Both the position numbers and the translations under genes were made by a program. Under the pieces are notes generated by a model that was not told the DNA's origin, did not search any database, and saw only the letters and a program-made list of their open reading frames with translations. Source: Chimaeribacter californicus (GTDB lineage: Bacteria; Pseudomonadota; Gammaproteobacteria; Enterobacterales; Enterobacteriaceae). Taken from it: 64,000 nucleotides of DNA. The stretch spans positions 585,391 through 649,390 of the forward strand of contig NZ_PJZF01000001.1 in NCBI RefSeq assembly GCF_002858675.1, read 5' to 3'. Positions 33,833 through 44,204 of the stretch are shown here, piece after piece; within the stretch, counting starts at the first letter, position 1, and each line of letters starts with the position of its first letter.

Positions 33833-36453
33833 ACCCGTTAAGGCTGTTTTTGATGCCGCCGGTGATGGCGGCGTTACGCGCCCGCTACCAGGATTACCGC
33901 CGCCACCGTGCCGGGGTCACTGCCAGTGCGCTGATGACGCTCTGGGTGGCGCTGGCCTGGCTGGTGCTGAGGCTGGAATCCCCGGTGTGGCAGCCGGTAC
34001 GCGCCCACCCGCGCCACTGGTTCCCACACATTGCGCCGCACAAGCCGCAACTGCTGGATGGCCTGCGCTACCTGTTACAGGCGGGCTGGCTGCTGCTGAC
34101 GCTGCCGGGGCGGCAGGTGCGTACCCCGCGTGAAAGGCGCTTCGTGCCAATCTATACCCGCTGGCGGCAACGCATGATTGACCGCCTTACCCAATTGCCG
34201 GCGCAGGTCGGGGCCGGGCGGCTGGGGAGGATGGCACAACGGCGGGTCAGGCGGCTTCCCCCCCTGGTACGGCAGGTGCTTTATATCACCACCTGTGCGC
34301 TGGCGCTGGTGCTGGCGTGGTTCTGCATCTCCCAGCCGTTCGGCCTGTTTGCCCAGTTCACCTTTGTGCTGCTGCTCTGGGGCATCGCGATGCTGGTGCG
34401 TAACATCCCCGGCCGCCTGCCGACCCTGATGCTGATCGTGCTGTCACTGACCATCTCCTGCCGCTACCTCTGGTGGCGCTATACCCAGACGCTGAACTGG
34501 GAGGACTCCCTGAGCCTGATCTTCGGCCTGACGCTGCTGGTGGCAGAGACCTACGCCTGGGTGGTGCTGGTGCTCGGCTACTTCCAGACCATCTGGCCGC
34601 TGAACCGTAAACCGGCCCCGATGCCGGAAGACATCAGCACCTGGCCGCACGTGGATGTGATGGTGCCGACCTACAATGAAGATATCGGCGTGGTGAGGGC
34701 AACCCTGTTTGCCGCGCTGGGGATGGACTGGCCCAAAGACAAGCTGGAGGTCTGGCTGCTGGATGACGGCAACCGCCCGGCGTTCCGTGCCTTTGCCGAG
34801 GAGATCGGCGTGCGCTATGTCGCCCGGCCGACCCATGAGCACGCCAAGGCGGGGAACATCAACAATGCCCTGAAGATAGCGAAAGGCGAGCTGGTGGCGA
34901 TCTTTGACTGTGACCACGTCCCGACGCGCTCCTTCCTGCAGATGACCGTGGGCTGGTTCTTCAAAGACAAGAAGCTCAGCATCGTCCAGACGCCGCACTA
35001 TTTCTTCTCGCCGGACCCGTTTGAGCGCAACCTCGGCCGCTTCCGCCAGGCACCCAATGAGGGCGCACTGTTCTATGGGCTGGTACAGGACGGCAACGAC
35101 CTCTGGGACGCCACCTTCTTCTGCGGCTCCTGTGCGGTGATCCGCCGTGATGTGCTCAACGAGATTGGCGGCATCGCGGTAGAGACCGTTACCGAGGATG
35201 CGCACACCTCGCTGCGGATGCACCGGCACGGCTACACCTCCGCCTATATCCGCATCCCGCAGGCAGCGGGGCTGGCCACCGAGAGCCTGTCGTCCCATAT
35301 CCGTCAGCGCATCCGCTGGGCGCGCGGCATGGTGCAGATCTTCCGGCTCGATAACCCGCTGTTCGGCAAGGGGCTGAAGCTCTCGCAGCGGCTCTGCTAC
35401 GTCAACGCCATGATGCACTTCCTCGCCGGGGTGCCGAGGCTTATCTTCCTGCTGGCCCCCCTGGCGTTCCTGCTGTTCCACGCCTACATCATCTACGCCC
35501 CGGCGCTGGCGATTGTGCTCTATGTGTTCCCGCATATGGTGCATGCCAGCCTCACCAACTCGCGCATCCAGGGCAAGTTCCGCCACTCGTTCTGGAGTGA
35601 GATCTACGAGACGGTGCTGGCCTGGTATATCGCCCGGCCCACCACGGTGGCGCTGTTCCGCCCGCATGGCGGGGTATTTGACGTTACCGCCAAGGGCGGG
35701 CTGGTGGAGGAGTCCTACGTGGACTGGAAAATTTCCCAGCCTTACCGGGTGCTGATGCTGCTGAACCTGCTCGGGCTGGGCTTTGCCATCTGGCGTTTCT
35801 TCTGGGGGCTGCCGGATGAGCGCTTCACCGTGCTGGTGAGCGTGGCCTGGGTTATCTACAACATGATTATCCTCGGCGGCGCGACGGCGGTGGCGTTTGA
35901 GGCGAAACAGGTACGGCAGGCGCACCGCGTCGAAATTACCCTGCCGGCCGCCCTGATGCGCCCGGACGGCCACATGTTCGCCTGTACGCTGCGTGACTAC
36001 TCCGACGGCGGCGTCGGGGTAGAAGTCGAGGATGCCGCCGAGCACTTCCGCCGGGGGGAGAGCATCCACCTGCTGCTGCGGCGCGGCGACCAGGAGTTTA
36101 TCTTCCCGTGCATCATTACCCGCCAGTTCGGTAACCGGCTGGGGATGCATACCGATAACCTTACCGTGCAGCAGCAGATCGATTTTGTGCAATGCACCTT
36201 TGCCCGCGCTGATACCTGGGTCATCCAGGGCGACAGCTTCCCGGAGGACCGGCCGCTGGCCAGCCTGCGGGAGGTGATGGCGCTCGGCATCCGCGGCTAT
36301 TTCCGGATGGCGGAACACCTGCCGGCGTTTATCCGCCCGGTGGTGCAACTCTTTACTTCACTTTTCGCCGGGGCGCTGTCACTGGCTCCCCGCGGCGTAT
36401 CGGCTCTTCCCGTGGCGCATGGGGCGCAACGGGCAGCGAACTCACCAAGATGA
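33829..36453 (+). CDS. bcsA: Cellulose synthase catalytic subunit BcsA
   Basis: The 874-residue inner-membrane GT2 enzyme makes beta-1,4-glucan from UDP-glucose. The catalytic motifs are complete: LLDDGNRP (D312, D313), FDCDHV (D360, D362), TED (455-457) and QRIRW (493-497). A PilZ domain with RQAHR and DYSDGGVGVE near residues 700-740 binds c-di-GMP. The start overlaps bcsQ by 4 bases and its stop overlaps bcsB. Length is normal for the enterobacterial protein. Confidence 0.97.
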   Translation: MNPLRLFLMPPVMAALRARYQDYRRHRAGVTASALMTLWVALAWLVLRLESPVWQPVRAHPRHWFPHIAPHKPQLLDGLRYLLQAGWLLLTLPGRQVRTPRERRFVPIYTRWRQRMIDRLTQLPAQVGAGRLGRMAQRRVRRLPPLVRQVLYITTCALALVLAWFCISQPFGLFAQFTFVLLLWGIAMLVRNIPGRLPTLMLIVLSLTISCRYLWWRYTQTLNWEDSLSLIFGLTLLVAETYAWVVLVLGYFQTIWPLNRKPAPMPEDISTWPHVDVMVPTYNEDIGVVRATLFAALGMDWPKDKLEVWLLDDGNRPAFRAFAEEIGVRYVARPTHEHAKAGNINNALKIAKGELVAIFDCDHVPTRSFLQMTVGWFFKDKKLSIVQTPHYFFSPDPFERNLGRFRQAPNEGALFYGLVQDGNDLWDATFFCGSCAVIRRDVLNEIGGIAVETVTEDAHTSLRMHRHGYTSAYIRIPQAAGLATESLSSHIRQRIRWARGMVQIFRLDNPLFGKGLKLSQRLCYVNAMMHFLAGVPRLIFLLAPLAFLLFHAYIIYAPALAIVLYVFPHMVHASLTNSRIQGKFRHSFWSEIYETVLAWYIARPTTVALFRPHGGVFDVTAKGGLVEESYVDWKISQPYRVLMLLNLLGLGFAIWRFFWGLPDERFTVLVSVAWVIYNMIILGGATAVAFEAKQVRQAHRVEITLPAALMRPDGHMFACTLRDYSDGGVGVEVEDAAEHFRRGESIHLLLRRGDQEFIFPCIITRQFGNRLGMHTDNLTVQQQIDFVQCTFARADTWVIQGDSFPEDRPLASLREVMALGIRGYFRMAEHLPAFIRPVVQLFTSLFAGALSLAPRGVSALPVAHGAQRAANSPR

Positions 36454-38714
36454 TGACACCCATGATGAGACTATTGACCTGCTTTATCGCCACCCTGTTC
36501 AGCCTGAATGCCATGGCCCAGCTCCCGGTGACGCCGCCCGTGCCCCCGGAGGCGGTGGCCCCGCAAACCGGCAGCCCGTCGGCCCCGGTGCGTGATGTGC
36601 ATCTGGCTTTCCCTCAACTCGCGCCGCCGCCCGGTGCCTTTGTGCTGCGCGGCATCGCCCCGGAAGGGCAGATTGAGTTCGGGGTACGCAGTGACGAGGT
36701 GGTGACACAGGCCACCCTGAACCTCCAGTTTACGCCGTCGCCGTCGCTTATCCCGGTGGAGTCCCAGCTGAAGGTCTACCTGAATGACCAGTTGATGGGC
36801 GTGGTCGCCATTGGCGCAGACCAGCTCGGCAAACCCAACCAGGCACAGCTACAGATTGACCCGCGCTATATCACTGACTTCAACCGGCTGCGGCTGGTGT
36901 TTATCGGCCATTATCAGCGCATCTGTGAGAACCCGGCCAACAGTACCCTGTGGGTGGACATCGGCAAAGGCAGCTCGCTCGACCTGCGTTACCAGAAACT
37001 GCCGGTGGAGAACGACCTCTCGCACTTCCCGGAACCGTTCTTCGATGCGCGGGATAACCAGCCGCTGACCCTGCCGATGGTGTTTGCCGCCCAGCCCGAC
37101 CTCGGGATGCAACAGGCGGCCGCTAAACTCGCCTCCTGGTTTGGTACCCGCGCACAATGGCGCGGCCAGCATTTCCCGGTGCTCTATAACCAGCTGCCGG
37201 AAAGCCATGCGGTGGTGTTCGCCACCAACGATCACCGCCCCGATTTCCTGCGTACGCTGCCGCCGGTCAATGGGCCGACGGTACAGATGATGTCACACCC
37301 CGATAACCCCTACGTGAAACTGCTGGTGGTGATGGGGCGCAACGATCAGGATCTGGCGCAGGCAGTGACCGGCATCGCCCAGGGCAATATCCTGTTCCGC
37401 GGGCAACAGGTGGCGGTAACCAAAGTAGAGCAGCTCGCCCCACGCCAACCCTATGACGCGCCGCTCTGGGTGCGTACCGACCGGCCCATGACCTTTGGCG
37501 AGCTGAAAACCTACCCGGAACAGCTTCAGGCTGACGGTATCCAGCCTTACCCGATCTCGCTCAGCCTCAATTTGCCGCCGGATCTGTTCCTGATCCGCAG
37601 TTCCGGCATCACCATGCAGCTGAAATACCGCTATACGCCGCCGGAACTGGCGAATACCTCCCGGCTGAGCGTCAATCTCAATAACCAGTTCGTGCGCGCC
37701 TTCAGCCTGCAACCGGGCACCCGCGACAGTACGCAACTGCTGCGACTGCCGCTGCTTGGCCTCTCAGAGGAGGGGCAGAAGCTGTCAGTCCCGGCGCTGA
37801 AGCTCGGCGCACTTAACCAGATGCGCTTTGACTTCGAATACGCCTCGCTGATTTCCAGCAGCCGTACCGACCGCTGTGAAACCTTTACCACCGTCAATAA
37901 CCATGTGGTGATCGACGACAGCTCAACCATCGATTTCTCCGGCTACCGCCACTTTATGGCCATGCCGGATCTGCGCGCCTTTATCAATGCCGGGTTCCCG
38001 TTCAGCCGGCTGGCTGACCTCTCGCAGACGCTGGTGCTGGTCACGCCGCAACCACAGCCGGTGCAGCTCACGGCGCTGCTTGATACCCTGGGGCGCATCG
38101 GCTCACAGACCGGCTACCCGGCGCTGGGGGTGACCATCAGCGATGACTGGGCGAAAGCGAAACAGGCCGATGCCGATATTCTGATGATTGGTACGCTGCC
38201 GGCCGACCTGCGGGGCGATAAGTCGATGAACCTGCTGATGGACGCCACCCAGGGCTCGGTGACGCAGCCGAAACGGCAACAGCCGCTGCCGGACAGCAAC
38301 GCCCCGGCTACTGATGCCCAGCCAGACAGCCGTACCACCATCAGCGCGACCGATCCGCTGGCGGCGCTGGTGGGCGTGCAGTCGCCTTACCACGAGCAGC
38401 GCAGCATTGTGGCGATCCTGGCGGATTCCACCGCCGGGCAGAGCCTGATGAATGACGCCCTGCAGGACAGCGGCAAACGCGCGGCGATTAGCGGCTCGGT
38501 AGCGGTGGTGCGTGCCTCGGGGGTGAACAGCCTGCGGGTGGGGGATGTGTACTTCGTCGGGCATCTGCCGTGGTGGGAACAGGCCTGGAACATGCTGGCG
38601 ACCCATCCGGGCTGGCTGGCAGTGATGGCCGCAGTGCTGGTGGTGCTGGTGGCATTGCTGTTGTGGCGTGCGCTGCGCCTGCTGAGCCGCCGCCGCGTGA
38701 TCTCTGAGGATTAA
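36450..38714 (+). CDS. bcsB: Cellulose synthase periplasmic subunit BcsB
   Basis: The 754-residue protein has an N-terminal signal peptide (to about AMAQ, residue 24), periplasmic carbohydrate-binding and flavodoxin-like repeats (LTLPMVFAAQPDLGMQQAAA, LPLLGLSEEGQKLSVPAL) and a single C-terminal membrane anchor (WLAVMAAVLVVLVALLLW). BcsB guides the glucan across the periplasm with BcsA. The normal next gene bcsZ is missing; bcsC starts after two spacer bases. Confidence 0.96.
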   Translation: MMTPMMRLLTCFIATLFSLNAMAQLPVTPPVPPEAVAPQTGSPSAPVRDVHLAFPQLAPPPGAFVLRGIAPEGQIEFGVRSDEVVTQATLNLQFTPSPSLIPVESQLKVYLNDQLMGVVAIGADQLGKPNQAQLQIDPRYITDFNRLRLVFIGHYQRICENPANSTLWVDIGKGSSLDLRYQKLPVENDLSHFPEPFFDARDNQPLTLPMVFAAQPDLGMQQAAAKLASWFGTRAQWRGQHFPVLYNQLPESHAVVFATNDHRPDFLRTLPPVNGPTVQMMSHPDNPYVKLLVVMGRNDQDLAQAVTGIAQGNILFRGQQVAVTKVEQLAPRQPYDAPLWVRTDRPMTFGELKTYPEQLQADGIQPYPISLSLNLPPDLFLIRSSGITMQLKYRYTPPELANTSRLSVNLNNQFVRAFSLQPGTRDSTQLLRLPLLGLSEEGQKLSVPALKLGALNQMRFDFEYASLISSSRTDRCETFTTVNNHVVIDDSSTIDFSGYRHFMAMPDLRAFINAGFPFSRLADLSQTLVLVTPQPQPVQLTALLDTLGRIGSQTGYPALGVTISDDWAKAKQADADILMIGTLPADLRGDKSMNLLMDATQGSVTQPKRQQPLPDSNAPATDAQPDSRTTISATDPLAALVGVQSPYHEQRSIVAILADSTAGQSLMNDALQDSGKRAAISGSVAVVRASGVNSLRVGDVYFVGHLPWWEQAWNMLATHPGWLAVMAAVLVVLVALLLWRALRLLSRRRVISED

Positions 38715-38716
38715 CC

Positions 38717-41700
38717 ATGCCGACTTCTTTTCTGCGGACGTATTTGCCGCTGGCCCTGGGCCTGACGCTGATGCCGCTGGCAGAAGCGGTAGAGCAGGCG
38801 GTTGCGCCGTCTGCGCCCCGGGCCGTCTCCCCGGAGACCTGGCTGCTGGAGCAGGTGCGGCTGGGCGAGGCGACCTATCAGGACGCGCTGGTGCAGCAGT
38901 CCCTGCACCGGCTGGAGTTGATGAGCCCCAATAACCCGCAGGTGCTCGCGGCGCGTTTGCGGCTGGCATTGCGCCAGGGCAACGTCCCGCAGGCGCAACA
39001 GCAGCTCACAAAATTGCAGCAGATCGCCCCGGATGCGGTGATTACCCGGCAGTCCGCAACACTGGTGGCGCTGACGCAGCCGGCAGGGCGCCAGCAACTG
39101 CAACAGGCGCGGTTGCTGGCGACCGCAGGCCGGCTGGCGGAGGCGCGCGCCGCCTATGACGCGGCCTTCAACGGCCCGCCGCCGGGCACGGATCTGGCGG
39201 TGGAGTACTGGCGGCTGGTCGCCCGGCTGCCGCAGCAGGCACCGGTGGCGATCCGTGAGCTACAGGCGCTGGACCAACAGGTGCCCGGCAACAGCCAGCT
39301 ACGCCTGGCACTGGCACAGCTGCTGTTCAGCCAGGATCGTGAAGCCGAAGGTTATGCCATGTTGCAGAAGGCGGCACAGGATGCCGCCGGGCGCGATGCC
39401 GCCGGGGAGATGTGGCTGACGCGGGTGAAACAGCTGACGGTGACGCCGCAGAGCCTGGCGGCGCTGGATCGCTACCTCACGGTATTTGACAGCGGCCCGC
39501 CTGCCGAGGCCGGGCGGCAGGAGCGGGCGCGGCAACAGGCGATGCTGGCTGATCCCAACTATCAGGCACGGTTGCGCGGGCTGGCACAGATCGAGAGCGG
39601 CGGCGGCAAGGAGGCGATTGCGCCACTGGAGCAGGCGCTGCGTGCCGCACCCAACGATCCGGCATTATTGGGGGCACTCGGCATGGCTTATGCGCGATCC
39701 GGTGACCGGGCACGGGCCATCACGCTGTTTGAGCAGGCGCAAAAAGTGGATACCGACGGGTTCGAAGGCGACAAGTGGGTCAGCCTGATCACCTCCAACC
39801 GTTACTGGCTGCTGATTGAGCAGGGCGACAAGGCGCTGCAGGCGAAAGAGTTCGCCGGGGCGGAGCGCGCCTACCAGCAGGCGGTACCGCTGGAGAAGGA
39901 TGACCCCTATGCCACGCTGGGGCTGGGCGACGTTGCGCTGGCCCGCAACGACCCGGCTGCCGCCGAACGCTATTACCAGCAGGCGCAGCGCATTGATCCC
40001 ACTAACGAGGGCGCGGTGCGCGGGCTGACCAACGTTTACCTGCAACAGTCACCGGAGAAGGCGCTGGCGTTTATCAACGGCTTGTCGGCGGCACAGCGCA
40101 AGCCCCTGGCCGGGACCCTCAACCGGTTGCAGGGGGATGTGCTGAGCGCCAGGGCTGACCAGTTCAGCCGGCAACAGCAGTGGCGCGAGGCGGCCGACGC
40201 CTATGGCGAAGCCCGGCGTTACGCGCCGGATGACGCCTGGCTGGCATACCGGCAGGCCGGGGCGCTGCGGCAGATCGGGCAGGGCGCGGAGGCGGATCGG
40301 CTGTTCCGTGATTTTATGGCCACCCATCCGCCCGGCGAACAGCAAAACTACGCCTATGCGCTCTACCTCTCCGGCCAGGATCAGGATGCGCAGGCGCTGG
40401 CGACCCTCAACCGTCTGCCGCGCCCCCAGTGGTCGCAGAACATGAAGGAGCTGGAACAGCGGCTGCAACAGCAACAGACGCTGGATCGTGCGCTGGCGTT
40501 GCGTGCCGCAGGCAACCGGGCGGAAGCCACGGCGCTGTTACGCAGCCAGCCGCGCCAGACCGGTATCGATCTGACGCTGGCAGACTGGGCACTGGAAGAT
40601 GCTGACTACGCGGCCGCCCGCCAGGGGTATCAGGCGGTGCTTACCGCTGACCCCGCGAATCTGGATGCGCAACTGGGGTTGACGGATGTGGCGGTTGCGC
40701 AAGGTGACAACGTCACGGCGCGTAACCAGCTACAGCAACTGGAGAGCCGCCCGGCGACCACGCTCACCCTCAACCAGCAGCGGCGCATGGCCACGGCCTG
40801 GCAAGCGGTGGGTGACCCGCAACGGGCTGCCCGGATACTGACTACGCTTAAACCGGCCGCCCGCCAGGCACAACCGGGGCTGACCCCGGCGCTGATCTTC
40901 CGGGACATCGCGCGCATTGAGCAGCAGCAGGGGCAGTATGCGCTGGCGCGGGAGGATTACGGGCTGGCGATGGTCGCGGGCGGGATAACGCCGGCGGTGC
41001 CGCAAGACAATGACAGTTACACCCGGCTGACACGCAACCAACCCAGCGATGACTGGCTGAAACGCGGTATCCGCGCCGATGCGGCGGATGCGTACCGCCA
41101 GCAGGACGTCACGATCACGGTTGACCACGACAACTCCACCTCCAGCGGCACGCCCGGGTATTCCGACCTCAGCGCCAACACCACCATGGCGCAGGCTGAT
41201 ATGCCGCTCTACGGCGGCCACGCTTTTTTACGCAGTGATTATGTGCACATCGACGCGGGCACCTTCGGGACCACCAACGGCAGCTACAGCGAAGATTTCG
41301 GCACCTGTTCCAGCGTCGCCTGTACCAGTGACAAGAGCCAGACCGCCAGCGGGGCGAGTATTGCGGCGGGCTGGCGTAATGACCGCTGGAACGCGGACAT
41401 CGGCACCACGCCGCTGGGCTTTGAGGTGGTCGACTGGGTCGGCGGCCTCAGCTACAGCGGGGACTGGCGGCAGATTGGCTGGACGGCCACCGCCTCACGC
41501 CGCCCGATCTCCAGCTCGCTGCTGGCGTTCGCCGGCAGCAAAGACCCGAACACCGGCACCTCCTGGGGCGGGGTGCGTGCCACCGGCGTCAGCCTGAGCG
41601 GCAGTTACGATCAGGGCGGGGCGCACGGCGTCTGGAGCGATCTCAGCGTCCACCAGATCACCGGTAAAAACGTCGAGGACAACCAGCGTGAACGCCTGAT

Positions 41701-42220
41701 GGCCGGGTACTACTACAAGGTGATTAACGAGGATAACCGCCGTGCCACCATCGGCCTTAACAGTATGTTGTGGCATTACCAGAAGGATCTCAGCGGTTAC
41801 TCGCTGGGACAGGGCGGTTACTACAGCCCGCAGCAATATTTCTCCCTGGCGGTGCCGGTGAATTATCGCCAGCGTACCGATAACTGGTCATGGCAGCTTG
41901 GCGGATCGGTGTCGTGGTCGCGCTCGAAAACCGAGAGCCAGCGCCGTTACCCGCTGGGCGGGCTGATTCCCACTGCATACACCAACCGGGATGACGTCAG
42001 CGAGAGCAGCAGCAGTACCGGCATCGGTTACACCTTGCAGGCCCAGCTCGAGCGGCGGCTCACCTCCCACTGGACGCTGGGTGCCGGGGTTGATATCCAG
42101 CAGGCCGAGGATTACACCCCGAGCCATTTCCAGATTTATATCCGTTATTCCGCCGGCGGCTGGCAAGGGGATCTGGATATTCCGCCACAGCCATTAACGC
42201 CGTATGCTGATTTTAAATAA
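38717..42220 (+). CDS. bcsC: Cellulose export outer-membrane protein BcsC
   Basis: The 1167-residue protein has a signal peptide, a long TPR superhelix in the periplasm (about 30-790, with typical blocks such as ALLGALGMAYARSGDRARAI) and a C-terminal 16-strand beta-barrel (about 825-1167, ending in alternating sequence YIRYSAGGWQGDLDIPPQ). It forms the outer-membrane exit for cellulose. It directly follows bcsB, unlike the E. coli bcsB-bcsZ-bcsC order. A terminator follows at 42256. Confidence 0.96.
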   Translation: MPTSFLRTYLPLALGLTLMPLAEAVEQAVAPSAPRAVSPETWLLEQVRLGEATYQDALVQQSLHRLELMSPNNPQVLAARLRLALRQGNVPQAQQQLTKLQQIAPDAVITRQSATLVALTQPAGRQQLQQARLLATAGRLAEARAAYDAAFNGPPPGTDLAVEYWRLVARLPQQAPVAIRELQALDQQVPGNSQLRLALAQLLFSQDREAEGYAMLQKAAQDAAGRDAAGEMWLTRVKQLTVTPQSLAALDRYLTVFDSGPPAEAGRQERARQQAMLADPNYQARLRGLAQIESGGGKEAIAPLEQALRAAPNDPALLGALGMAYARSGDRARAITLFEQAQKVDTDGFEGDKWVSLITSNRYWLLIEQGDKALQAKEFAGAERAYQQAVPLEKDDPYATLGLGDVALARNDPAAAERYYQQAQRIDPTNEGAVRGLTNVYLQQSPEKALAFINGLSAAQRKPLAGTLNRLQGDVLSARADQFSRQQQWREAADAYGEARRYAPDDAWLAYRQAGALRQIGQGAEADRLFRDFMATHPPGEQQNYAYALYLSGQDQDAQALATLNRLPRPQWSQNMKELEQRLQQQQTLDRALALRAAGNRAEATALLRSQPRQTGIDLTLADWALEDADYAAARQGYQAVLTADPANLDAQLGLTDVAVAQGDNVTARNQLQQLESRPATTLTLNQQRRMATAWQAVGDPQRAARILTTLKPAARQAQPGLTPALIFRDIARIEQQQGQYALAREDYGLAMVAGGITPAVPQDNDSYTRLTRNQPSDDWLKRGIRADAADAYRQQDVTITVDHDNSTSSGTPGYSDLSANTTMAQADMPLYGGHAFLRSDYVHIDAGTFGTTNGSYSEDFGTCSSVACTSDKSQTASGASIAAGWRNDRWNADIGTTPLGFEVVDWVGGLSYSGDWRQIGWTATASRRPISSSLLAFAGSKDPNTGTSWGGVRATGVSLSGSYDQGGAHGVWSDLSVHQITGKNVEDNQRERLMAGYYYKVINEDNRRATIGLNSMLWHYQKDLSGYSLGQGGYYSPQQYFSLAVPVNYRQRTDNWSWQLGGSVSWSRSKTESQRRYPLGGLIPTAYTNRDDVSESSSSTGIGYTLQAQLERRLTSHWTLGAGVDIQQAEDYTPSHFQIYIRYSAGGWQGDLDIPPQPLTPYADFK

Positions 42221-42255
42221 CGCGTAATCATCGCCACAACGTTAATAAATCAATT

Positions 42256-42291
42256 AAGCAGCACCGTTAATTCGGGGCTGCTTTCTTTTTT
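42256..42291 (+). terminator. Rho-independent terminator of bcsRQABC
   Basis: AAGCAGC and GCTGCTT form the stem, and TCTTTTTT follows. It lies 36 bases after bcsC. Confidence 0.9.
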
Positions 42292-42499
42292 TGGGGTGGT
42301 GCTTTATTTTTCAGTAAATAGAAAAAGTAAAATGACTATTGTTAGTCTATTATTCTGAGTTGATTGCGCACCTGATGAGACAACGATAAAGTAAGCCTCG
42401 CCATAAAAAGGGGATAGCGAATAAGCGCTATCTTTTTAGCATTGCTATGGATTGTTCAATTTTTAAATGAGCATTGTAAACGGAAGGGAATCTGAAGTT

Positions 42500-42721
42500 A
42501 TGAACAAATTTTTGGAAAAGTGGCTGAAACTACAGGGAAATTACGTTATTTTCATTTATCTTCTTCTCACTCTGGCCGTGGCAGGCGGGGTAATAGTGGT
42601 CAGTGCGTTATATCATATCGCCATATCCGCCATTGGAGCAGGTTTGGTTATTATGTTCGTGTTCTTTTTCCTGCTCAATTTTTTAGGATGGCTGAAAGTC
42701 AGCGTAATCTCAATAGTGTAA
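42500..42721 (+). CDS. Small membrane protein, unknown
   Basis: This 73-residue protein has two hydrophobic segments (YVIFIYLLLTLAVAGGVIVV and SAIGAGLVIMFVFFFLLNF) and a basic N-terminus. I do not recognise the family. The ATG at 42500 has a weak GAAG upstream; an in-frame ATG at 42467 has none. AT content is higher than in the neighbours, which suggests an acquired or poorly constrained region. It sits between the bcs terminator and a gene-poor stretch. Confidence 0.5.
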   Translation: MNKFLEKWLKLQGNYVIFIYLLLTLAVAGGVIVVSALYHIAISAIGAGLVIMFVFFFLLNFLGWLKVSVISIV

Positions 42722-44204
42722 TTAGTTACAACAAACAAAGCACTCTATTAAACCCCATAACCGCTGATAGAAGGAGAGTAAATAAAGGGAAAAAAGGTCG
42801 CTTTAATAGCCTGACAAAGGGAAAAGGGCAGAAATAATACCGATGCCGGGCATCATAGTATGGCGCGCACCGACAGCGCGCTGATAAGGATCAAAGAGCA
42901 CGTAAAAACGGATAGGGCGTAACAATAGAGCGTTTCCCCGGACATTTTCTATTTTCAATGGCATAGCATTTACGCCCCACAATCCGCCGCAACTCGATAC
43001 GTTATTGCCATTCAGGCGGGGTATTCAGTTAGTATGCGGTATTGGCAGAACCCGTCACGCTAACCGCCACCCGGTTTTCACTTGAGCCGCTTTCCTGACC
43101 TGGTGATGCCGAATTATCTTTCGTACCAGATGCAGGCTGAGGGCTAAAGCTCCCATACGGCACAACGAATTCACTCTGGTGCAAAACCTCAGCGGACTGG
43201 CAAGGTCGTTTTCATCAGGGGACAGCAGTTCCTCAGAGTGAATTTAACATCTTATTATTAATTACAACATTCTATTCACTTATTACATCCAATTGTGCCT
43301 CCGATAAGCTCAATCTCTACTATAAGAAAAACACACTCTATAGCAGCTTATCAGCACAAAAAGCGGGCAGGGTGTGCGCAAAATCTGCGGGTTCATAGAG
43401 AATGCCGTGCATTTTTACCGGCCAGCGTCATAAGTGGCCTGAAACGCGTCATTTTACAGGGGGCGTTACGCGAATTCTGGTGGGCTTCCGGCGTGGTGGT
43501 TTTGCAGATTTTACGTAGCGCGATCAAAATGCTGTGGTCGTTTTACTTCTTTCCGCCAGGTCTCATGGGTCAGCATTCCCAGAGGCATATCGGTAAGGTG
43601 TGGTGAGTTCAGGCAGCAGCATGTTGAACCGGCAGGTGATGTAAAAGCATCACGGATGAACAAGCCGTGCAATGTGATGTACGCGGGCCATCATGGTGAA
43701 CCTGAAATGGCATCGGACAAGGTGACCGGAGGCGTGGCAAGATCGGCAGTCAGCACCGTACGGATCCTTTATCACGCGTGCCGTAAATTGGCAGGCGATG
43801 CAGGCGCATGATCACCGGTAACAGGAGATGCAGAGATGAGGAAAAACCGTGGCGAAGGCGGAAGCTGAAAACAGCCGGTTTGCCATCGTTGAAACTGCCG
43901 GGCGCAGGATAACCCGATGATGATAAAGGGTAAACAGGCATAATTGGCATAGCGATATTTAGGTGCACATAATGTATATTATGTTAAATTGCATTTAAGG
44001 CTCCCTGATTATCTCTTAGTTTTCCTTTAACCCTCTACCCCTGCATTTCTCTGAACCGCTCTCTGGCCCCGGCTTCTTTCTCTTCCTCACGCCTTCCCTT
44101 TTGTGCGTCTGTCTGCAAAAAGCCAAATCTTATGGCCACTGTGCATGACCAGGCCGGCTTTCACGGCATGATGTCCGTTGATGTATTCACTCAAGGAGAC
44201 TGCC
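42722..44204. other. Gene-poor 1.5 kb stretch with a decayed reading frame
   Basis: No convincing gene is present between the small membrane protein and the gfr activator. The base composition is more even than in the flanks. On the minus strand about 43031-43190 is open for some 50 codons with a Ser/Gly/Pro-rich sequence ending ENRVAVSVTGSANTAY, which looks like the tail of a lost coding region with no start. Short frames at 43295-43606 and 43750-43968 have no family features. The stretch may be a scar of gene loss or insertion. Confidence 0.5.

Noticed and set aside
34444..36348. A 634-codon open frame opposite bcsA
   Set aside because: Same reason: antisense of a certain gene, His/Gln/Arg-rich translation without domains.
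43295..43968. Short frames at 43295-43606 (+) and 43750-43968 (-)
   Set aside because: No ribosome site, no recognisable domain, and codon use unlike the neighbours.
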